This document shows, piece by piece, positions 23,992-36,009 of a DNA stretch of 64,000 bases. This stretch comes from Diphasiastrum complanatum (lineage: Eukaryota > Streptophyta > Lycopodiopsida > Lycopodiales > Lycopodiaceae), in assembly GCA_029204225.1 (NCBI GenBank), contig CM055094.1:17554625-17618624 (forward strand), read 5' to 3'. Made by a program: the position numbers and the translations under genes. The stretch's first letter is position 1. Each line of letters opens with the position of its first letter. The notes under the pieces were generated by a model. The model made no database searches. It saw only the letters and a program-made list of their open reading frames with translations, and had not been told where the DNA came from.

Positions 23992-25160
23992 GATCGTCCT
24001 TACGATTCGAATTCCACAAATGACTATCCACCAGAGATGGTCTCTCCATCTACCGAATAGGCTCGATTCAATAGATATTCTAGGATGAAGTCCCAAATCC
24101 ATGAGCCATCAACCAACCCATTTGATAGATGGGAACCCATGTGAAATGGAGTTCCACACGATTGACTGCACTTGAGAAAAGCTAGACTTCTCAATTGTCG
24201 TCGTATCCAGAGCTAGAGAGATAGCTGGGGAACCCTGCCTGGGGCCTGCCTACGTTGCAAAAAACAATCGACCTTTTTATGACCTAACAAAGGTTCGAAG
24301 AAAGCCTTCTTTTGTAGTAGAATCTTCACATGCATGAGCTCACTTAAACAAGCTTTTGCAAATAATGTTCCGCGTACTGAAAAATGTACTCCGAAGTTAG
24401 ATTTACCTAAGTACGAGAACAACATTGACCTCAAAGATTTCTTCAAGTCCTTGAGAACGCATGCGATGTCTATGGCGAGACATCACCAGAAGCCATGGTT
24501 CAGCTCTTCTCGATGACCATGATCGATTGAGCACAAGAATGGTTTTTTAACCTTGATCGTGATGATAAACGAGACTGGTCACTCTTGAAGGAAGCCTTCA
24601 TCAAACGTTTAAACCATTTTGTTTGATTGAAAGTCCTTTTTTCAAGGTGAGTAACATCAAAATGACAAAAGATGAGAAAGTACATGACTACATAGAAAGA
24701 TTTAAAAGATTAAAAAGTTAGGTACAAAAACAACCAACCGAATCTATGCTCATCATTTGGTTCCTCATTGGACTCCCACGATGGATAAGATGTGAAATTC
24801 GCTCCAATGATGAGTACACATAATTGAAACAAGCCATTTTTTATGTCATTTGAGAAGAAGACGAAGCTCAGATGTCAATGAGCCACATGAACGGAGAGCA
24901 CATTGCGCTATCCAAGAAGCTCGACCAAATGAGAAAACACGAGAACAGTTATGGAAAACACAAATGGAGCTGCTTAACCAGCAACACCAACAACAGATGG
25001 AAAAAGTCATGAAAGAGTTTCAAAACACTCTTAAGTCTATCCAGAGTTCGATGCTGGGTCAATTACCCACTGGCCAAATCCACCATAGACGAGAGAGAAT
25101 ACATGATGCCCTCACTGTCGAGGTGCACACATTGGCAATCAGTGCCCATCATACCAACCG
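23992..25160 (+). pseudogene. Gypsy element gag, decayed
   Basis: From ATG 23,992 (MDRPYDSNSTNDYPPEMVS) through many stops and shifts. The core Retrotrans_gag block is at about 24,500-24,640 (AQEWFFNLDRDDKRDWSLLKEAFIKRL, split by one stop). A glutamine-rich coiled-coil-like stretch follows near 24,950-25,060. Structural protein of a Gypsy retrotransposon, inactive. Confidence 0.75.
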
Positions 25161-25723
25161 GTGTCAAATACTTCATTGATCAAATGCGACATTTGTGACT
25201 TTATGGGTCATACCTCAATCTATTGCCATTATAACCCGAGGAACCAGCCTCACAACCAGTCAGGGGGACATTATCAGCCTCCTCGACAACAGTTTGTTTC
25301 ACAAAACCAGCACCAACACTACCCACCACAAAACAACCAAGTTCATATACAAGAGTTGTCCAGACAATCTAGACATGAACTTCAACAACAGCTTGCACTC
25401 TTAGGACCACCTCCAAGGGGACAACCTGATCTTGGAGCACAAAAACATAGACAAATCTAGCACAGCTAGCCATCCAAGATGGTTATGCTATTGCCACAGG
25501 ACCAATGAGCAACCACTGTTTTATTTGTGGCAAAACTAGCCACTTCATCATGGTTTACTGTAAAGTTAAGAACCAATACCATGCGGAGTGTCCAAACTAT
25601 GTTCGCAAACACAGTTTCAAAGACTGTCCTAAACAACCTAACAAGATCCTTCCAACACGTCATATATCATCCGAACCTGTTAGAGTTCTCACTATAGCAC
25701 AACGCCAACACCAAGAACAATAG
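25161..25723 (+). pseudogene. Gypsy zinc-knuckle region 1
   Basis: Two Cys-rich parts: CDICDFMGHTSIYC (CX2CX4HX4C form, near 25,176) and, in the next frame, CFICGKTSHFIMVYC with further Cys residues to CPKQPNK (25,505-25,650). Between them is a Gln/His/Asn-rich linker. These are nucleic-acid-binding knuckles of gag. Confidence 0.7.
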
Positions 25724-25804
25724 CAAAACATTGTCAAATCAGCTGACCATCACGGAAGCCACCTCACAGCTTCCACATTACCCAAAGACTACCCACACCC
25801 AAAA

Positions 25805-26560
25805 GTGGAACAAAGACAGTACGATAAATTTAAAAATGAGTTTTTGCGAGAGGAAGAACATACAGAAAGTCTGTTATCCGCTCAAATCCTCGAAAAAGAT
25901 CAATCCCTACAGGGACTTGAAGTATTGTCTGACCTCCTGCAAGCTCAACTCACCGTGCCATTCCATAGCGCGATAAAATCTTTCATTGGGCTTCAACGCT
26001 ATTTCCATCATAGTTTTCAGCTGCCTACTATTCTTGACGACCAATGGAAAACAGAAGAGATTCCTGAAATTCCTCAGATTCCAATGAATCTGCTGAATGT
26101 AGGTGTTGCTAAGGGGACTAGCATCACCTTGCCTATGTCCTTTAAAGACTATCCCATAGTATCTGCTATCCTTGATAGCGGATCAGGTGTAAATATAATG
26201 GCTTTGTCATTGGCAAAGTCATGGGGCTTCCATACCCTCAATCAACCACGTTATAGATGCATGGCTGATCAACGAGTTATAGACCCTGCTGGTCATTTAT
26301 CGAATATCAATGTTTGCATTGTAGGTTTCAAATTTGTAATTGATTGTGTCATCTTAGACTTACCAAAAGATGCAAATACTTATCAACTCCTTCTTGGTAC
26401 ACTCTGGCTCCAGATGGCAGACGTTGTCCAAGATTGGAAGCATGGCAAAATCACCTTTGGCAATCACGACAAACGAGTCATTGTTAACTCAACTGGCCAT
26501 GTCAAGCTCGCTAAAGTTTATGATGATTGGTCATCAACAACTTATGACAAAATCAGATAG
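25805..26560 (+). pseudogene. Gypsy protease module 1
   Basis: An open frame of 251 codons. Residues near 115-130 read AILDSGSGVNIMAL, the aspartic protease active site (DSG). Further on come DLPKDANTYQLLLGTLWL and VVQDWKHGKITFGN, the flap and C-terminal signature of plant Gypsy proteases. It is the best preserved piece of this element; frames before and after it are broken. A second, homologous module follows about 1.5 kb downstream. Confidence 0.78.
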
Positions 26561-27340
26561 TGTCCCGATCCAACTAAAAGGCCACTATACGAGATCCACA
26601 GACATAATAAATTGGGGTCAAGCACTAGCCATTCTGGACTGTGCTGATTCCAATCGATGTCGTATCGAAACCGTTGCAGGAAATGTGGACATTCTACCAT
26701 CTTCTACAGACATTGATACACCCATCATCCCACTTATGATGATTGACCCGATTCCTATAGCTTGGTGCCCAGGAGAACCTAGCATCTCTACCGCCCATGT
26801 TTCGGAAGAAGGTATTCTTTCCATGGCTGATGTTGAAATGATGGATGAACATGTACTCCTTCATCTAGAAGCCGAACATTATCCGCCAAAATCAATTCCT
26901 CAGGAGATCAAGTCACCAGGGTCGTTGGCTCATCCAACTGACATCCAAAGTACCCAACACAAAAGCATATAGGCCCAAGCCCAAAGTATATACATGGGAC
27001 GTGTATCCAGACGAAGTCTGGAATACAATCGATGACGACATGATAAGTGAGGCAACAACACCGCCCACTCAAAAACCTCCAAACCCTTGGTTACAAAAAA
27101 CTAAAATTATTGATACAAAATTAACCGAGCGTTAGAAACAGATGCGTGAGAAGCTTAAACAACTGATTAAGCCCTTCTCTACAGAGACAACAACCAAACA
27201 ATCAGACCAAGTTTCCACATCCAGTAGTAACTCAACACAAATGATTTTCAAAGTTCTAGCAAACTTTGTGGAACCACCCTTTGATCTCCTACGAAAGTTT
27301 AAAGATTCTGCATCTCATTCATAGTGTGGATGCTGATTTT
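26561..27340 (+). pseudogene. Linker between the two protease modules
   Basis: Frames from 26,370 and 27,142 hold proline/isoleucine-rich and charged sequence without recognised domains (for example MIDPIPIAWCPGEPS). It is read as part of the same decayed polyprotein. Confidence 0.45.
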
Positions 27341-27363
27341 TCTACGTTGGCAAGGTTGGTGAT

Positions 27364-28070
27364 TTGCTTGTCTTTGGATCTATGGCTGATATGGATGTGG
27401 CAAAGGCCATCGAATTGCAAAATGTCCTTATAAGGGACAATATATGGCCTTTTGCCTTGAATGGAGATATGGACATTGCTACAAGAATTGTCCTATTAAA
27501 CCTGGAACAAGTGCACCCTTGAATTTAATCTCAATGCAACCAACAATAGTTCTAGGAAGGACACTACAAGCTAAAAGCATTCTGACATACTGGCTCAATT
27601 CAGAACCAGAACCAACCACAAAGGAGCCCTTATACTGTGTGGGCTATGAAGAAACAAGCAACATCCTCCATATTGGGACAACGTGGAAAAGTGAAGAGCA
27701 CAACATCACCCTTGAAATCAAGCGCAAGAGATTCGAGGACAAAGCAATAGTGGTAGATGGAAGATCAAATGTGAATATGATATCCACTACCTTGTATCAA
27801 AAATGGGGTTTGCAAGGACTGAAACCAGCGAAATTTGTCATCAAACTAGCAGATCAATCGTGTGTAAAACCAAAAGGTGTAGTTGACAACATTCCGATAG
27901 AAATAGCAGAAATGTAGCTCATAATCACTTTTATGGTGATGGATATACCAGAGTCCCCTTCTGCCTACCACGTTTTACTAGGCAGACCTTGGTTGAGGAT
28001 CACACAAGTAGTTCACAACTAGGGAACCAAAAAACTTACCTTTGAGAATAGACAGTAGGCTGTAAAGGTT
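27364..28070 (+). pseudogene. Gypsy zinc knuckles and protease module 2
   Basis: Zinc knuckles YGCGKGHRIAKCPYK and CLEWRYGHCYKNCP (27,390-27,500) are followed by a second protease-like segment. AIVVDGRSNVNMISTTLYQ (near 27,748) aligns with the module 1 active site, and LLGRPWLRITQVVHN plus KKLTFEN (27,975-28,050) align with the module 1 C-terminus. The active-site motif reads DGRS where the related motif is DGGS or DSGS, and a stop lies at 27,915. This is a diverged duplicate of module 1, or a second fused element. Confidence 0.7.
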
Positions 28071-29174
28071 GACCCAACCACATGGGCGGTGAAACCAATT
28101 ACACCAAAAGCTGATGACGAATTGTCAACCATCGATCACACAATTGATCGCTCAAGGCAAGCCAAGGGAGGTCACTACGACTCTAAAATAAATATCGTGA
28201 GATGAACGGATGCATTGACGACAGTTGACTATATGGCTGAGCATGCTTGTCAACCTAATTCAGATCTAGAACCCAACATATCTTCACCCAAGTGCTATAC
28301 CATGGACACACCAATTACTTTCGAGGTGAATATGATCAATGTAGCATGGCTGTCTGCAGAAACTATTGAGAACCTTGTGGACGATGATTTAGTCCCTTGG
28401 CAACATGCTTTTAACTACAACAAGGAAATTCAGCTGACTAACGACCAAGTTCTGCAACATATGGACCCATATTGCGAATGAGGAAAGCCACCTCAAAGAT
28501 CACCCATGGCGAAGCTTTTTAGGATAGATCCACCAAAGACGCCAATGACTAAGAAGAACCAGATGAAACAATGCTATAATTAGGTGATCTGATGGATCGA
28601 TCTACCAGAAGAAGCAATAGCCACGGTGCATATTGATATTCATAATCATGAAGCGAATGTCAACCTAATTCCCAAGATAGCCTACACCATGTGGGACAAA
28701 AAAAAAAGTCATTTCTACATTCAATACCATGACAGATTGCACCGTGTGCGTGTCAACACTGACTCACTGGCAACAATAGGAATTGCTACTGGTACCCGCC
28801 AAAAACCCTCTCATCGTAGTGCCCCTGCCCTCATCCAACTATTTTTAACTCCACTCGGTCCTGACACCCAGCTAAAGACTAACAATGGTTATTTGATAGA
28901 GGCTATCAATAACCCCATTGTTCAATCCGCCTCCTATCTCCTAAATAACTTCCTAGTCATTTCCAGCTTGCGCAAGGAGTGCATACAATCTAACCTCATG
29001 AGCCAAATTGTGGAATCCTATATGGAGTTCCCTAACCCCTCTGTAGTGCCCTATGACTGGTCCACCTTTGACCTCAATGAACTAAGGCTGGCCATTAAAC
29101 CCAATTCGTGCAATCGAATAGCCACCGGGCCCATGCTATACAACCTTGCATGTACTCTCCTCAATGATACATAA
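28071..29174 (+). pseudogene. Gypsy polyprotein remainder, unrecognised
   Basis: ORFs at 28,215-28,481 and 28,626-29,174 have no domain I can name. The second includes HFYIQYHDRLHRVRVNTDSLATIG and a long hydrophilic tail. No reverse transcriptase motif (YVDD or FLDD) was found on this strand, so the RT-integrase half is missing here. Confidence 0.4.
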
Positions 29175-29445
29175 AATGCCTACATCTCTTGAGAGAAAAG
29201 AGATATGGCAAGATTTGAAAAAAGAAGAGCGGCAACCAAAATACACGGATTGAGAAAACTCAAAACTCAGAAATAAAAAAATCAGCGGCATGACAACATT
29301 TGAATCAAAGATCAATCTCATTCTTCAAGTGCTACGTGAAATGATAAACTGGTATTTGAAATGTATAAAGGTGCTGAGTATGTTTCATTTATTTATTTTT
29401 TTGTTGAATTGATATTGGATCGTAATCTGCTTTTTCTTCTTACAA

Positions 29446-30378
29446 TGAAAAAATTTCATTTCCATATAGACCTTCCTGAAGAATATGCTCCTTTGATTAA
29501 AAGAGGTGTCAAAGCATCTTGCTTGTCAGTTGATGATTGTTTGCGCTATTAGGACTAACGGAAAAGCAAATTTGGACCTCTGGGTAGACGAGACATTATA
29601 TCCTAAAGATCTATATTCCATGCAGCATCCCAAATTTTCTTCTGCTACTCAATTGATATATTTTGTCTGTCTTGGAAAGAATGGTTTTCTAGGTTATTGT
29701 TAAAGATTAGATGAATATCGTAACGCATTTTCAATGGAAAGAATTTATTGTTTAGAGGATGTAATTATACGTATATCTTCAGATTGTGGTAAAAAAGACA
29801 ATGTTTTACGAATAAAATTGCTAGAGAATGAGGTTCTCCAAAAAGAAAATGAAAATCTACGAAATAATAGTGAATTATTGCAAAAAATCATAGTGAGTAC
29901 AAGAAAAGAGATTGATCAAATGAAAATCGAATTGAATAATGGTCGTTCTGCATACTCACAACTATTGAAAGATGTTGACTTGATAGGTAAAAAGGTAAAA
30001 ACAAAAAACTGAAAGCGAGTGATCAACACAAATATTCATAATTTGTCATCAATAGGAGGCTATCGGAAAAGGAGAATTTATGCATTCAAGTAAGTTTTTG
30101 ACTTTTGGCCTTTGCAATCTTTTTTATACTTCAAAAGTTCAGATCTTATATTGTTTTAACATGACTGTAAATTGTAACATTAATCATCTATTATTATTTT
30201 TTTCTTTTTTTGAAGATTTGCATTGGTTGGGAATCAAAATGTGAAATGTCTTCAAGTGATAGGTCAAGTGGAAGGTCAAGTGGGAGACCATCTAGGAGAA
30301 GATCTCATGAGGAGCCCAAAGAATATAATCAACAGTGGTAGAATCTATCTCCCCAACGAAGAGATAGAATAAAATTTT
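29446..30378 (+). pseudogene. N-terminal part of unclassified transposase-like gene
   Basis: Begins with MKKFHFHIDLPEEYAPLIKR (ATG 29,446). After frame changes, 29,734-30,012 encodes a strong coiled coil (LLENEVLQKENENLRNNSELL). A short candidate exon ends at about 30,089 with a GTAAGT donor, and a pyrimidine-rich acceptor lies near 30,216. Then a Ser/Arg-rich stretch (SSSDRSSGRSSG) follows. Frameshifts show decay, yet the exon-like structure is still visible. Confidence 0.45.
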
Positions 30379-31394
30379 TTGTGTTATCTTCTTCGGGTGA
30401 ATCATCCGAGAGAAGAGCTTCCGAGGATGCCCCTTTCCCAATCAAAGGACAAAAAATCTATGTCTTACAATCAGTCAAATAACATGTTTGTCGATATGAA
30501 TACGTTATTAAGATTTATTATACATTTCTATGATATTTCCACGGAAAAGGTAGACAGTAAGATAGTCTTGGTACTGAAGCTGGATGAATCAGAACTTATT
30601 AAAGGACAAAAAATGGAGAGAGTGAGTATAATACTCATGAATGGAGCACTTCAAAAGACTAACGATCAAGGAGATTTTAACTTCAATGTTCAGAACGAGA
30701 ATGACATCTGGTGGTTGGCAGCCTTTGAGGTATGATATTTTAAAATCTAATGAGTTTTGATATTGTATGTTACTTGGGTTTTGATATTGTTATCAATTGA
30801 CTAGTTTTTTGTCTATCCATTTTTTAGGTTTTAAAGGAAGATCATGACATTCTGTCATGGGTGTTTAGCAAAACAACATATCCCAGAATCATCAAAGAGC
30901 ATATGGATAGGGAACTTTTCAATGTCCTTGGAATGGGAGACTTCAAGATAGAGTGGCATTTGGCTGGTGATTTGAAATCTTTAAAATGTATGTTCAACGT
31001 TTTCCATGGACCAAGCTCCAAAACTCCATGTTTATATTGTATGAAATCATCAAATGACATGACCAAGAATACAAGAATAACAAGAGACAAAGAGGATCCA
31101 AATTGGAAACCTGTTCTGCCAATTCCTCTACAAAATGTACATATTTGCACTCTCCATGCTGAGGGTAGAATAATCGAAAAGCTTGTGTATTGTCACATAT
31201 TATATGCTTGGGAATTATCTTCCAAGGAGGCTATTTCTAGATTAGAAGATGTTCTGTCTAAAGCAGGTCTCCATAAAGGACATGTCAAATTACAAAAGGA
31301 CTTTAAGCTTTCGAGAAAAAAAGAAAATGTACCTTGCAAGCCAAGCATTGGCGGTGTAAAGGCACAAAATTTTTTATCAAACCATTTAGGATAA
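30379..31394 (+). pseudogene. Unclassified RNase H-like transposase core, two exons
   Basis: Exons 30,379-30,729 and 30,828-31,394 join in phase 0 across a 98-base GT...AG intron, giving about 305 open codons. Exon 1 has KIVLVLKLDESELIKGQKMERV followed by an LMNGAL strand. Exon 2 has IEWHLAGDLKSLKCMFNV and then KTPCLYC. The order, a conserved Asp after a beta-strand, then G-D-L-K, then a CX2C, resembles RNase H-fold transposases in which these Asp residues coordinate metal. Similar uncharacterised proteins occur in invertebrate and plant genomes, but I cannot name the superfamily. Frame-shifted remnants continue to about 31,660 (KNRYQLVKRMFAQLSMDI). Confidence 0.55.
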
Positions 31395-31859
31395 ATTTGG
31401 CATTTTAAATGCATCTGGCATGTCGGCGAAGGTTTCTAAGTATAGGAAGATGCTCGATGAAGGTTCTCAAAATGGCATAATGCTTAACATTCGCCAAAGG
31501 TAAAAATAGGTACCAACTGGTTAAAAGAATGTTCGCCCAACTTAGTATGGATATATCTGAGGTGGATCTTGCTTCTAAAAACTCGACAAACAATTCTAAC
31601 TCAGTTTGTGCAAAAAATGACCAAAAAAATAATTTCTCAGGTCATTTTTCACATAAGATCTGATTCCTGAAAATATTTTCCTTTAATTCTTTCTGATCTG
31701 ATGACATTTCTAACTTTTGCTCATCTGTCCTTTCTCACTTTTTTTTTCATACTATCTTTTCCAAAAAAATATATCAATTAAGTAGTAAAACCAAAAATTA
31801 AAAAAACAAATAAAATAAAAGCATCATTCGCAATCATGTTAACTGAACTAGCGATGTAG

Positions 31860-33640
31860 GCTGCCAAAACTTACGTAGTCGGCTGCCATTCACTAGAGTA
31901 TCAAAACATTTTCCATCCAGATACTCAAGAATAATTGTTCCATAGTTCAGTATTTCTTTGACTTTATATGTCCTTCACCGATAAACTTCAATTTCCCCTT
32001 GATCAACTTAGTTTTATACATCAACGCTAGATCTCCTTCTTTCAGATCTTTTCTGTGTAACCATTGATCATGCCATGCCTTATGGTGAGCTTTCTCTGCT
32101 CCTAATGCATGAACTACCATCAATCTAGTTTCACACAATTTGTGCAAATCTTCATAACGCAATTGTAAAGGTTTATCTTCATCTAATCGCTCTGTTGCTG
32201 CTATGCGTAAGGATAGTATTAAGAATTCAGTCGGCATGACAACATCTTGACCATAAACCATTTGGAAGGGTGTTTGATGTGTGCTACCCTTATAAGTGGT
32301 TCTGAATGTCCATAATGCTGCATGCAATTTATGTTCCCAATCAGACTGACTCGCTTCAACTGTTTTTGTCATAATAGCGTAGAGAATCTTATTGAAAGGT
32401 TCAGCTTGGCCATTAACCCTAGGATAGTATGGAAAGGAGTACTAAATCGGTGTATAACAAAAAAATCTTCCAACAGACACTTTATCATTTGATTAACAAA
32501 GTGTGTACCACGATCACTGACAATCTCAATCGGACATCCAAATCTGATAATGATATTTTCATAGAGAAACTTAGCCGTAGATTTTGCATCAGCAACTTTA
32601 ACTGCTTTGGCTTCAACCCACTTGGTCATCTAGTCGGTTGCGATGATGATATATCTGGCTTGAGATCCTTGTGTCGCAGGATGAATAGGACCAATATAAT
32701 CTAGGCTCCATTTTTCACAAGGCGCTTGCGATAAAATTGGATGTAAGGGTCCATAGTTCTGTTTCGTAGGCCATCATGCTCGTTGGCAAACAACACATGA
32801 CTGAATATAATTTTCGGTGTCTTTATGAAGTGTAGTCCACCAACAATATGATTGCAAAAGTTTGCAAATAGTAATATCTGTAGAGAAATGTCCTCCGCCT
32901 ATGCCATCATGTGAAAACATTATCAAATCAGGTATTTCATGCGGTAAAACACATCTATGAAAAATATTATCCATTCTGCGACGATACAATTGTCCAGCAA
33001 TCAATTGATAAGGTTGTGCCTTATGAATTAATTGTCTCTTCTATACTTTTGTCAAGGAGTCATGAGGTTGTCCTAGCATCAGGTACTCAACAATATTCGT
33101 TGCCTACTCAAGTGCTGGTTCTACATAGAATAACGCAGCATCTAGAGGCTCATCATCCACTTCAGTATTAACTGGTGCGGATTCAATTCATGAAACATGG
33201 TCATCGAGATAATGTTGTTTTCCCTTATGAACCACAACTCAAAAATCAAACTCGGTCAATAAAAGTAACCATCTTGCAATACGTCTGGTATTGCATGTCT
33301 TGTTTACCAAATAAAGCAACGACTGATGATCCGTAGAAAATGCAAAGTGTGTTTCCATGAGGTCATGTCAAAAAAAAAATTATGGCTAATGCTTCACGTT
33401 CTATTGTTGAATATTTCTTCTCTGGATCTGTAAATTATTTGCTTGCAAATTGTATTGGATAATCCTTCTTGTATTCACCTAGCTGTGTCAAAAGTGATCC
33501 AATCGCATATTTGGAGGCATTAGTGTGAACATGAAATTCAATTGTCCAATCTGGAGAACATAGTATTGGTGCTGAAGCTAATGCTTTTTTTAATTTTTCA
33601 AAGGCTTCTAATGCCTCAATTGTCCAAATAGGAACAATAG
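31860..33640 (-). pseudogene. Gypsy element H: RNase H and integrase
   Basis: In minus-strand order: the RT-linked RNase H start (WTIEALEAFEKLKKALASAP, then HVHTNASKYAIGSLL) at 33,635-33,400; the integrase zinc finger (HDGIGGGHFS... SCVVCQRA) at 33,004-32,774; the catalytic core (MTKWVEAKAV; FGCPIEIVSDRGTHFVN with the second Asp) at 32,629-32,369; and the C-terminal part (TPFQMVYGQDVVMPTEF, then KEGDLALMYKTKLIKGKLKF) at 32,372-31,947. Several frameshifts are present. It lies opposite in strand to the Gypsy gag-protease at 24-29 kb, so it is not simply that element's missing half. Confidence 0.82.
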
Positions 33641-33712
33641 TCAGTTTGTATATAGGTCTCGCAAGATCAGCAAAGAATATAATGAAGATTCAATAATAAA
33701 AAGCAAAAAATG

Positions 33713-33727
33713 TGTGGATCCAAAATG
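33713..33727. repeat. SINE target site duplication, copy 1
   Basis: tgtggatccaaaatg, identical to 33,812-33,826. The flanking LTR sequence contains one copy of this site in the related LTR near 9,713 (in reverse, slightly diverged). Confidence 0.85.
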
Positions 33728-33811
33728 CTTCTTGGTTTCCAAGGGGAGGCTCGAACCTGGGACCAAAGAAACTTTGGATGCCAAGATAACCAGTTGAGCC
33801 AACCCCGTTGT
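33728..33811 (-). mobile_element. 84-bp tRNA-like SINE
   Basis: On the minus strand it starts near ggggttggctcaactggtta (pol III A box tggctcaactgg). It has an exact B box (ggttcgagcc) 30 bases on and ends in a small hairpin (cttggaaaccaag). There is no poly-A tail. It is bounded by the 15-base direct repeats described separately. The uninterrupted LTR at about 9,710 shows the empty site. Confidence 0.8.
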
Positions 33812-33826
33812 TGTGGATCCAAAATG
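33812..33826. repeat. SINE target site duplication, copy 2
   Basis: tgtggatccaaaatg, the second copy of the 15-base repeat bounding the 84-base insertion. Confidence 0.85.
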
Positions 33827-34324
33827 GCATGAGATAGCTACAAAGCTTTGGTTCTTTATCACAAAATATGAGGAGAACTACACATATTTATGGAGTTTGA
33901 GGTAGCTCGAGGTGGAACCACATCCATCCATCATTTAATGACATCTAAAGTGAAAATTAGAGTCTATGTGACATTTGTCACTTCTCATGCATGAAACTCT
34001 ACCAACTTTTTCCAAGTGTACTAGTTCTAACTAGAAATGTACAAATCATCATGCATGTGTCCATTACACTTTGTGCATGCCTTGCATGTCACTATGGATC
34101 ACTTACAATTAATGCATGTGAATTGCCACGAGTTTCTACAAGCATAATTTGCTATTTCTATGTCTACAAACTATATGCAATTCGTACTTATCATTCTAGA
34201 TATGACATATCCATGTAGCTTGAGTTCTATTTAGGCCAAACTTGGCATTTTGCATTTATGAACAACATACTTGCATGGTACAATATTTGTAGCAAGCCTA
34301 AAGTCAAGATGGATTATTTTTCCA

Positions 34325-34492
34325 TTTCACCAATAATTTTTTAGGTCCTTACATTATAGTTGAACATATTGTTTCAAAATTATATTGTAGAATACTACAA
34401 CTCATTTTACAAAAGATATAGGAGATAGATACAAAAATATATATTATGAGTATATTCAAACACATTCACATGATAATACATACATTGTGCAC

Positions 34493-34535
<43 letters not shown>

Positions 34536-36009
34536 TGCTCATGCATCCAAAACACATGCATGTGTAAGGACCTCTTTACAAAAAAAAAAAGGGGCAAAAA
34601 GGGGGGGGGGGTTGGGTTTAAAGAAAAGGGGGGCACTAGTTCAATTCAATAAGATCACTTTGGAATACCACGCATCATAAAGTCTATAATGGAATATTTC
34701 TAAGACACATAGGTCATGTCAAGGCAATTGTATGGTAGTTTCCCCAAAAAAGCTAAAATCATTTATACAATATGTAAAGCTTTATACATTTGTCATTGTG
34801 ATTTTGTACCATGCCTACATTGAGCTTGTTGATTTAAGAGATTGTTCTATTCCATTCACTTTAATAATACAACATACAAGCTATCATCAATCATGCCTAA
34901 TTTGAGTGAATTTTAATGTGTTATAGTGTATTTCATCTCAAATCAGGCTGATAGGCTTGTACGGGTTTACACCACATTGTGTTTAAAAAATGTAAAATTT
35001 TGGCCTATTTGTATGCTCATTTTACAGGATTGTATGGGTTATGTATATGCACAAATAATATATCAAGACATGAACATGGAAAATTTGTGTGTTTGTGTAA
35101 GTTAAAAAAGAAATTGTTTGTTCAATGGCATCTCATGACAATTACTTGTAAAAGCTAGATTGCATAGTCAAAAAGGTCTACTAACTAGTAGCTAAAACCT
35201 TCACTTTGTAGTTTACAATATATAGTTTAGTTGCATTTCCATAATCATAAAGTTGACGATATGCTTAAGCACAAAGTTATATCGAAAAAAAAACATTTCT
35301 TACCAATGAAATGACTCAATTCTCGAATGACTTGGTTTATTTTTCTAGCAAAAAAAGTATTTTCCTTACATCTTCTTGTGGTCCTTGATATAGATTGAAC
35401 CATGAACATGTCGTATCAGCTTGAAAACTTGAATGCTATGAAAAGGCTTTGCCTTTGGCAGAGAAAAATGTTTGTTAGGAGTGTTTTCCTACTACTCGTT
35501 GGCTCCTTATTGTTCTCACTAGAGTGATTGTTTTCACCCTTGTACAAGGTGGGACTATTAGAGTTTTACTTTTCGTTGACATTGGTGCTTTCCTTGAGGT
35601 GCATGGTGATGTAGCTATGCTCTTGGGAGTTGTCTTCCTCACTTTGGTCCAAGGTGTGATTGACAATGTCCTCAAAGAGTACAAGAATGCATCTCTTTCT
35701 CCATCATCATCCTCACTAGTGTCAATATGTTGCACATCTTCTTGGTTTTAGTTGTCATCCTTCTTCGGAGTTTGTTCATATAGTAATAATGTGGGTGCTT
35801 ACTCATATCTCCATAGATTATTGACTAGCAAACTACTAAGTTGAAAAGACAACTACAAATGACTTACAAGTATACAACTTAGCTAGTGGCATCCAAATAT
35901 TTAATATGCATAGATGGACCAATAATGGCATTCTCAATATATACATGACCACACATGCTCAATTACGGCTCTCATGACCACATATGCTCAATTACGGCTC
36001 TCATTAGAG
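34325..36009. other. No gene recognised; microsatellites
   Basis: AT-rich DNA. It contains (GT)n running into (GC)n at 34,497-34,534, a poly-A then poly-G tract at 34,580-34,611, and a two-copy 31-base repeat (atgctcaattacggctctca) at about 35,945-36,002. The ORF at 35,524-35,751 lacks motifs. 35,340-35,520 is duplicated near 38,110. Confidence 0.4.

Larger units (their letters stand above)
33641..34324 (-). mobile_element. Copia B-type LTR, minus strand
   Basis: The stretch 33,820-34,324 matches 9,209-9,730 of LTR B in reverse orientation, starting at the equivalent TG at 34,324. It is interrupted by an 84-base SINE. The remaining LTR end down to 33,641 is diverged or partly deleted. No internal Copia sequence adjoins it, so it is a solo or truncated LTR. 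Confidence 0.75.

Noticed and set aside
24000-33640. Idea that the plus-strand Gypsy gag-protease and the minus-strand RNase H-integrase are one inverted element
   Set aside because: The unclassified transposase lies between them, no matching breakpoints or LTR halves were found, and the RT is missing from both. Two elements is the simpler reading.
33728-33811. A functional tRNA gene
   Set aside because: A and B boxes are present but the cloverleaf is poor and a 15-base target duplication surrounds it, so it is a SINE-type insertion.
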